From: an uncultured Lachnospiraceae bacterium
Lineage (GTDB): Bacteria > Bacillota > Clostridia > Lachnospirales > Lachnospiraceae
Assembly: GCA_910578605.1 (NCBI GenBank)
Contig: CAJTQG010000012.1
Span: 1 to 64,000, forward strand
Length of the DNA: 64,000 bases
Direction of reading: 5' to 3'
The notes beneath the pieces were generated by a model. That model was not told where the DNA came from. It did not search any database and saw only the letters and a program-made list of their open reading frames with translations. Positions 60,005 through 64,000 of this stretch are shown one piece after another; the stretch's first letter is position 1; every line of letters starts with the position of its first letter. The position numbers and the translations under genes were made by a program.

Positions 60005-61384
60005 CTATTCTTTATTTTGAACTTCATATAAATAGAAGTGAAGCAGCATCCACTGATTTTCTTTTTTTACAATTGCACAGCCCCTTTCATCTATTGACTT
60101 GGCCTCCTGAAATTCACATGCTGCATATTGCTCTTCTTTCTCATCTATATATCCCCAGCTTCCATTTATACACACAGGGGCATAGCCATTTGTCATACTC
60201 CCAGCATTTTCATAAATAAATTTTGTTTTTTCCCCACCAGAGGAATCAATAAATCCCCAATTTCCTGATTTGCAGACTGCCCCATATCCCTTCTCCGGAA
60301 AGGCCTTCACTTGTTCAAAAGCATCCTCACAAATAAAATGGCCCTCTTCATCTATCAGGGAGTACTTCCCTGCTCCTTTTTTCCTCACAAATATCACGCC
60401 TTGATTAGAGCAAATATTAAAATCATCAACAACAACCTCCTCAAACTCAAACCCTGTAATTTCCTTCATATCCTTATCTATAATCGCCCACAAATTCCCT
60501 TTTTTTACTGCTGCCAAACCTTGATAAAAAGCGGTTGCGCCGTCATACTCCAGCTTTGTTTTCTCAACAAGCATCATCCTATCCTCCTTTAGCTCACAGT
60601 ATCCATATTTTAAATTTTTAGACACTGCCGCTTTTCCCTCTGAAAACATATCTATAGTATGTAATGGCTCCCTGGCCACAACACATCGGTAACCATTAAC
60701 ATCAACAAAATATACCTCATTGTCTGTCTGTATAGCTGCCAGCTTTTCCTTCTCTGTCACTTGCGTAAAGATAGAGCAATCCTGATAATTCGTCTCCAGC
60801 CTATATCCCTCTCCCCATATATCTGCTACACCCCACAAGCCTTCCTCCGATTGCACCTTTATCTGTCCATCCTTTATTTCACTAACCTGCAAAAAGTCCA
60901 AACCTGTCAGAGAATAGCTCCCCCTGCACTGCAGCCATAAATCCTTTAATACTTGATCCTTCTTATATTGTTCCCTGGCTTCCATAATCACAGTGATTGC
61001 ATTCACATACTGTTCTTCCTCCACATAATAATGAATCACCTCCAAATAGGCATCATAGTTATCCTCAAAATTCTCTATGATATATTTACACTGCTCTATA
61101 GCCTCCTGGTTCCTGTGAAGTGCTCTATAATTCTGCACAAGCTTCCAATAAATGTCTCTTTTTGTTTTATTGTAGGATAAAGCTTCCTTGTAGCTATCAA
61201 TGGCATATTTATATTGTTTATTTTTTTCAAATTCCTGCGCCTTTATGATGCATGCCTGAAATCGTTCTGGAGTATCATCATGATATCGAAACAAACCAAC
61301 CCAACTGAATATAATCAAGGCAAGCATAGCAAGAAGTGCCAAGGTTTTTGTTTGGCTGCCTTTCCTTTTATTCTTTACTTTCAT
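60005..61384 (-). CDS. Membrane-anchored TPR/WG-repeat protein
   Basis: About 459 residues from ATG at 61384 (a longer frame begins at a TTG inside the next gene and is rejected). Lys-rich cytoplasmic tail, one membrane helix (about 18-37), two or three TPR-like repeats (about 45-165: YKYAIDSYKEALSY, QEAIEQCKYIIENF), then six to seven WG repeats (EGLWGVADIWG, SGNWGFIDSSG, NGSWGYIDEKE and similar). The repeats face outside the membrane. WG proteins are thought to bind protein or glycan partners at the surface. Its place in the operon suggests a role in pilus or surface-protein assembly. Confidence 0.87.
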   Translation of the reverse strand: MKVKNKRKGSQTKTLALLAMLALIIFSWVGLFRYHDDTPERFQACIIKAQEFEKNKQYKYAIDSYKEALSYNKTKRDIYWKLVQNYRALHRNQEAIEQCKYIIENFEDNYDAYLEVIHYYVEEEQYVNAITVIMEAREQYKKDQVLKDLWLQCRGSYSLTGLDFLQVSEIKDGQIKVQSEEGLWGVADIWGEGYRLETNYQDCSIFTQVTEKEKLAAIQTDNEVYFVDVNGYRCVVAREPLHTIDMFSEGKAAVSKNLKYGYCELKEDRMMLVEKTKLEYDGATAFYQGLAAVKKGNLWAIIDKDMKEITGFEFEEVVVDDFNICSNQGVIFVRKKGAGKYSLIDEEGHFICEDAFEQVKAFPEKGYGAVCKSGNWGFIDSSGGEKTKFIYENAGSMTNGYAPVCINGSWGYIDEKEEQYAACEFQEAKSIDERGCAIVKKENQWMLLHFYLYEVQNKE

Positions 61385-61400
61385 CCTTATGCAATCCTTT

Positions 61401-62036
61401 CTAAATTCCAAGAATCAATATAATAAACAAAGCGGCTGTAACAAAGGGAGCAAAAGCAACTGCATCTTTCATGTTTTTTTTCCTTCTGATAATCCCAACA
61501 ATTCCCGCTGCCGCCGACAATACTAACGACAGAAACATACAGACAAGAATCCTATGATTTCCAAGAATAAACCCTAACACCAACATTAATTTTACATCCC
61601 CAAGCCCTAAGCTCCCTCTCGAGAGTAAATAACCAACCAAAAAAGTTCCTCCCCCTATAAGAGCGCCAAAGATGCAGTTCCATAATAGTTCCTGGGGTTT
61701 TAATTCCTTAAAACAAACCATAATCATCATACAGCAAACCGAAAAAACACCTAAAACAACAAGTAAATCGTTTGGTATTCTCCAATCTCTTTTGTCAATA
61801 TAAGCAATTAACAACATTAGATAAACCATTCCTGTATATTGTGCAGTTAACATAATAGAAAAACTATACAAGTTATAAAGCCATCCCATTCCAATGGCTA
61901 ACAAAATATAAACCGTCAACACAGTTAATTGCTTTTTCCCAAAAAAACCAACGTTCTCCTGCTTATCATGCTGCAAATAACCAACACTAAAGAACCAGAA
62001 CAACAATGCCATTCCGGTCGTAACGAAAAGCTGCAT
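61401..62036 (-). CDS. A24-family prepilin peptidase (TadV/CpaA-like)
   Basis: About 211 residues (ATG at 62036; GTG at 62042 is closer to the GGAGG and may be used instead). Six membrane helices. The two catalytic aspartates are in AYIDKRDWRIPND and GSLGLGDVKLM, the GxGDxK motif of type IV prepilin peptidases. There is no N-terminal methylase domain, as in the Tad type. It cleaves leader peptides of Flp or TadE-like pilins. A TadE-like gene is directly upstream, overlapping the extended frame, and the other Tad genes should lie beyond the right edge. Confidence 0.9.
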   Translation of the reverse strand: MQLFVTTGMALLFWFFSVGYLQHDKQENVGFFGKKQLTVLTVYILLAIGMGWLYNLYSFSIMLTAQYTGMVYLMLLIAYIDKRDWRIPNDLLVVLGVFSVCCMMIMVCFKELKPQELLWNCIFGALIGGGTFLVGYLLSRGSLGLGDVKLMLVLGFILGNHRILVCMFLSLVLSAAAGIVGIIRRKKNMKDAVAFAPFVTAALFIILILGI

Positions 62037-62056
62037 TTGCACATTTTCCTCCTCAT

Positions 62057-62755
62057 TTAATATTCTTCTCCCCCGCCCCATATAGCTGTAGAAGCACAAG
62101 CACGGCAAGGAATACGCAGCATATCCAAAAAAGGATAATCCATTATATATGTATATTCCGCAGATATCTTAAATTTATTTGGATCTGCCATATCTGTACA
62201 ATACTCTACTTGTATTTTTACTCCTTCATTCACTGTAGTTCCAATGCCTCCCTGTACACCCATATCTTTTAAAATATCTCCCCTGCCAAATTTTGAACAA
62301 TAATCCTTTAACACATTTTTGGTCAATGTACCCAGCGCTATATTGCTTGCTTTATTAAAAATGGCAGAGTAACCCATTCCCAAAAATCCCTGAAATATCT
62401 TTTCAGCTTCTCCTTTTATTGTAGTAGTTCCATGACACAATGCCTGGAGCAATTGATTGATAGTATCATTTGGGTTTTCCTTTAACTGGTTAAATTGATT
62501 TTGCAGGTCATCTCCGCTTTTATTTTGTTTTTGTACCATGTCCACATAGCCTGTGCGATATAGAAGATAGCTGTACTGAGAAATCTCCTTTGCCGTTTGA
62601 TTGATGGCATTCTGAACAAATACCTGTGTTTGTATCATGGAAATAGTGCATAAAATCGCCAACATTCCAAAAGTAAAAAGAACTAAAATTGTACACATCT
62701 CCACCGTAATCATCCCCGACTGGTTGTTTTCAATATCCATTCCTTGTTTTTTCAT
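62057..62755 (-). CDS. TadE-like pseudopilin
   Basis: 232 residues. A short basic start ends in NNQSGMITVEMCTILVLFTFGMLAIL, the TadE pattern of a Gly-x-x-x-x-Glu prepilin-like processing site followed by a membrane helix. The extracytoplasmic part is about 190 residues and contains several Cys residues that might form disulfides. TadE-like minor pilins support assembly of Flp/Tad pili. GAGGTGA is 8 nt before the ATG. The adjacent prepilin peptidase gene probably acts on it. Confidence 0.85.
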   Translation of the reverse strand: MKKQGMDIENNQSGMITVEMCTILVLFTFGMLAILCTISMIQTQVFVQNAINQTAKEISQYSYLLYRTGYVDMVQKQNKSGDDLQNQFNQLKENPNDTINQLLQALCHGTTTIKGEAEKIFQGFLGMGYSAIFNKASNIALGTLTKNVLKDYCSKFGRGDILKDMGVQGGIGTTVNEGVKIQVEYCTDMADPNKFKISAEYTYIMDYPFLDMLRIPCRACASTAIWGGGEEY

Positions 62756-62779
62756 TTTATTGCATCACCTCACAAGCCT

Positions 62780-64000
62780 TTAATACCCCAACACCCCATT
62801 ATAAGTAATGGGATAACTGAGTTGTCCCCCTGTATGGGTTCCCAGTACGCTGTCTATACTTCCTATAAATGATGTTGTCACATCTACCTTAGCATGGAGC
62901 GATACCATAGTTACTGTTGACTGCAGAGAAAATGCATCTCCTCTCCCTCTGCATTTCTGCATATTCATTTGAATTAAATCTGCCATTCGCAGCAACACCT
63001 GTTCCTCATTGGTAACGGTGGCAAGCATTAAAAAAATATCCGCATATTCCTTATAATTTAATGTCAGCATTGCACCGCTGCTCACACTACCCAATACCTG
63101 CCCATCAACAAACTCTGTGTTGCCCATTTCCTCACTTAAATGACTCATTCCTTTACTAATAGCTTTTTGTGCCTGCTCACAAAGTCCCTTCTCCAGTTTT
63201 TCCTTAGCGTCACTGACCTGCGAACGCACATGACTAAATAGCTTGCCTGTATCCAGTCTTGAGCGCACACCCTTTTTTATTTTGTCTATCTGCCCCTGAA
63301 AAAAATCAATTGCTCTTTCATCATCATGATTAACGATTTCGCTGATTTTTGCCGCACAACTGTCTATATAATTGTCCTTCACATAGGCAAATACCTCCTT
63401 CTCTATTATTTCCCCTGTAGTGGCAGCATTGGCTACACTTTGCTCTAATTCATTGACTGTCTCTTCTAATTTTATTTTAATGGCATCAAGATTTCCCTGA
63501 CCTTCCCCGACAATCTCCAATGTTTTTGCCTGCAGCGGTCCTATTAGCTTAGAAAGTGCACTGTCAATCAATGTATCTACCGCACTGTCCAGTGTAGTAT
63601 TCAAATCAGTCTCAAATGAACCTATCGTATCTAATGTTATTTGTTCCGCCTTATTCATCAAATTACTAATCTGCTGTGTTGCCGCTTTAGATACGCCCTC
63701 CCCTATTTCCTCCATCACCTCCTTCGTAAAACCACTGGGCTTCATCACCCACGTGGCAGGCGATTTATAAATCACCACATCCTCCCCCTTTGTCAATTCC
63801 CTTATATCATTTATGCTCTCCGCCAAAGCCAGAGCTACTGTCAGAACGCTCTGCACAATAGGAACGCCAAAGCCTGTCCATCCAGCAATGGCTATCGCCC
63901 ATGTATAGGTAGTCGCCTTAATTTCCGCATCCCCCGTAAAAGCATAAATTGTGTTGAGAAGAAAACGTATTCCAAAGATGGAGAGCAGAGTATCATTAAC
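62780..64000 (-). CDS. DUF5702 protein of the Tad cluster (5' end outside the window)
   Basis: At least 406 residues. The frame is open to the right edge; the codons from 63857 to 64000 (FGIRFLLNTIYAFT and GWTGFGVPIV segments) are clearly part of the protein, so an internal GTG at 63856 is not the start. The visible part is the C-terminal portion of DUF5702, with a hydrophobic FGVPIVQSVLTVALALAESI stretch, a long helical, coiled-coil-like middle (about residues 90-270 of the part seen) and a beta-rich end. DUF5702 proteins accompany Firmicutes Tad loci and probably belong to the pilus-assembly machinery. Last 24 bp before the TadE gene are non-coding. Confidence 0.8.
   Translation of the reverse strand, partial: VNDTLLSIFGIRFLLNTIYAFTGDAEIKATTYTWAIAIAGWTGFGVPIVQSVLTVALALAESINDIRELTKGEDVVIYKSPATWVMKPSGFTKEVMEEIGEGVSKAATQQISNLMNKAEQITLDTIGSFETDLNTTLDSAVDTLIDSALSKLIGPLQAKTLEIVGEGQGNLDAIKIKLEETVNELEQSVANAATTGEIIEKEVFAYVKDNYIDSCAAKISEIVNHDDERAIDFFQGQIDKIKKGVRSRLDTGKLFSHVRSQVSDAKEKLEKGLCEQAQKAISKGMSHLSEEMGNTEFVDGQVLGSVSSGAMLTLNYKEYADIFLMLATVTNEEQVLLRMADLIQMNMQKCRGRGDAFSLQSTVTMVSLHAKVDVTTSFIGSIDSVLGTHTGGQLSYPITYNGVLGY

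Overview
The window looks like a chromosomal segment of a Gram-positive, spore-forming, anaerobic Clostridia bacterium, most likely a Lachnospiraceae-type gut anaerobe; I cannot name the genus. The grounds are spore-coat cotJ genes, a four-subunit pyruvate:ferredoxin oxidoreductase, an exosortase G (Firmicu-CTERM) locus, RsgI-type anti-sigma and DUF4358 families, a Tad-type pilus cluster with Ser/Thr kinase signalling, AT-rich DNA and strong GGAGG ribosome binding sites. No rRNA, tRNA or CRISPR array was seen.

Left end (1-3.4 kb). A large serine recombinase (1097-2554) sits at the end of a mobile element that runs off the left edge. About 30 bp past the recombinase stop, on the opposite strand, is the first part of cotJC (35 codons, 2570-2677), directly behind cotJA and cotJB and broken in the conserved QYGGP region. 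The element has therefore integrated inside cotJC, an arrangement like the sigK 'skin' elements. The rest of cotJC should lie beyond the left edge. This is the most notable finding in the window.

3.4-8 kb: a CLC-type anion channel or transporter (fluoride-like clade), an M18 aminopeptidase and a dGTPase-family HD hydrolase, all on the minus strand. 8.1-18.8 kb: a tightly overlapping seven-gene exosortase G operon. It encodes a membrane protein with a pterin-synthase-like N-terminus, a Firmicu-CTERM surface protein, XrtG, a GT2 glycosyltransferase, a membrane-bound degenerate GGDEF protein, a YfhO-like membrane protein and a stand-alone pterin-synthase-like protein. Together they suggest export, C-terminal processing and glycan or lipid attachment of one surface protein.

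18.9-31.6 kb: a MATE transporter, an ECF sigma factor with its RsgI-like anti-sigma, an ABC transporter with its two-component system, glycerol kinase (plus strand), a second MATE transporter, and an unusual EAL phosphodiesterase fused to two LamG-like domains. 31.7-40.8 kb: an M50-like membrane protease, a MIF tautomerase, an MntR/DtxR-like regulator, alkyladenine DNA glycosylase, an RluA-type pseudouridine synthase, a small DUF4358/transglutaminase lipoprotein group and porGDAB.

41-48.9 kb: a secreted protein, then a foreign-looking defence island. The island has an HTH controller, a protein with methylase motifs X and I, and a 1371-residue GIY-YIG/helicase/NPPY-methylase protein. It is bordered by a mosaic remnant of a plasmid/phage primase start fused to a decayed serine-recombinase C-terminus.

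49-64 kb: one long minus-strand operon continuing past the right edge. It encodes a DUF5702 protein, a TadE-like pseudopilin, a prepilin peptidase, a WG-repeat protein, a DUF6382-FHA protein, a PP2C phosphatase, a Ser/Thr kinase, two small membrane proteins and a 2063-residue Ig-like surface protein. It reads as a Tad pilus or surface-assembly system under threonine-phosphorylation control.
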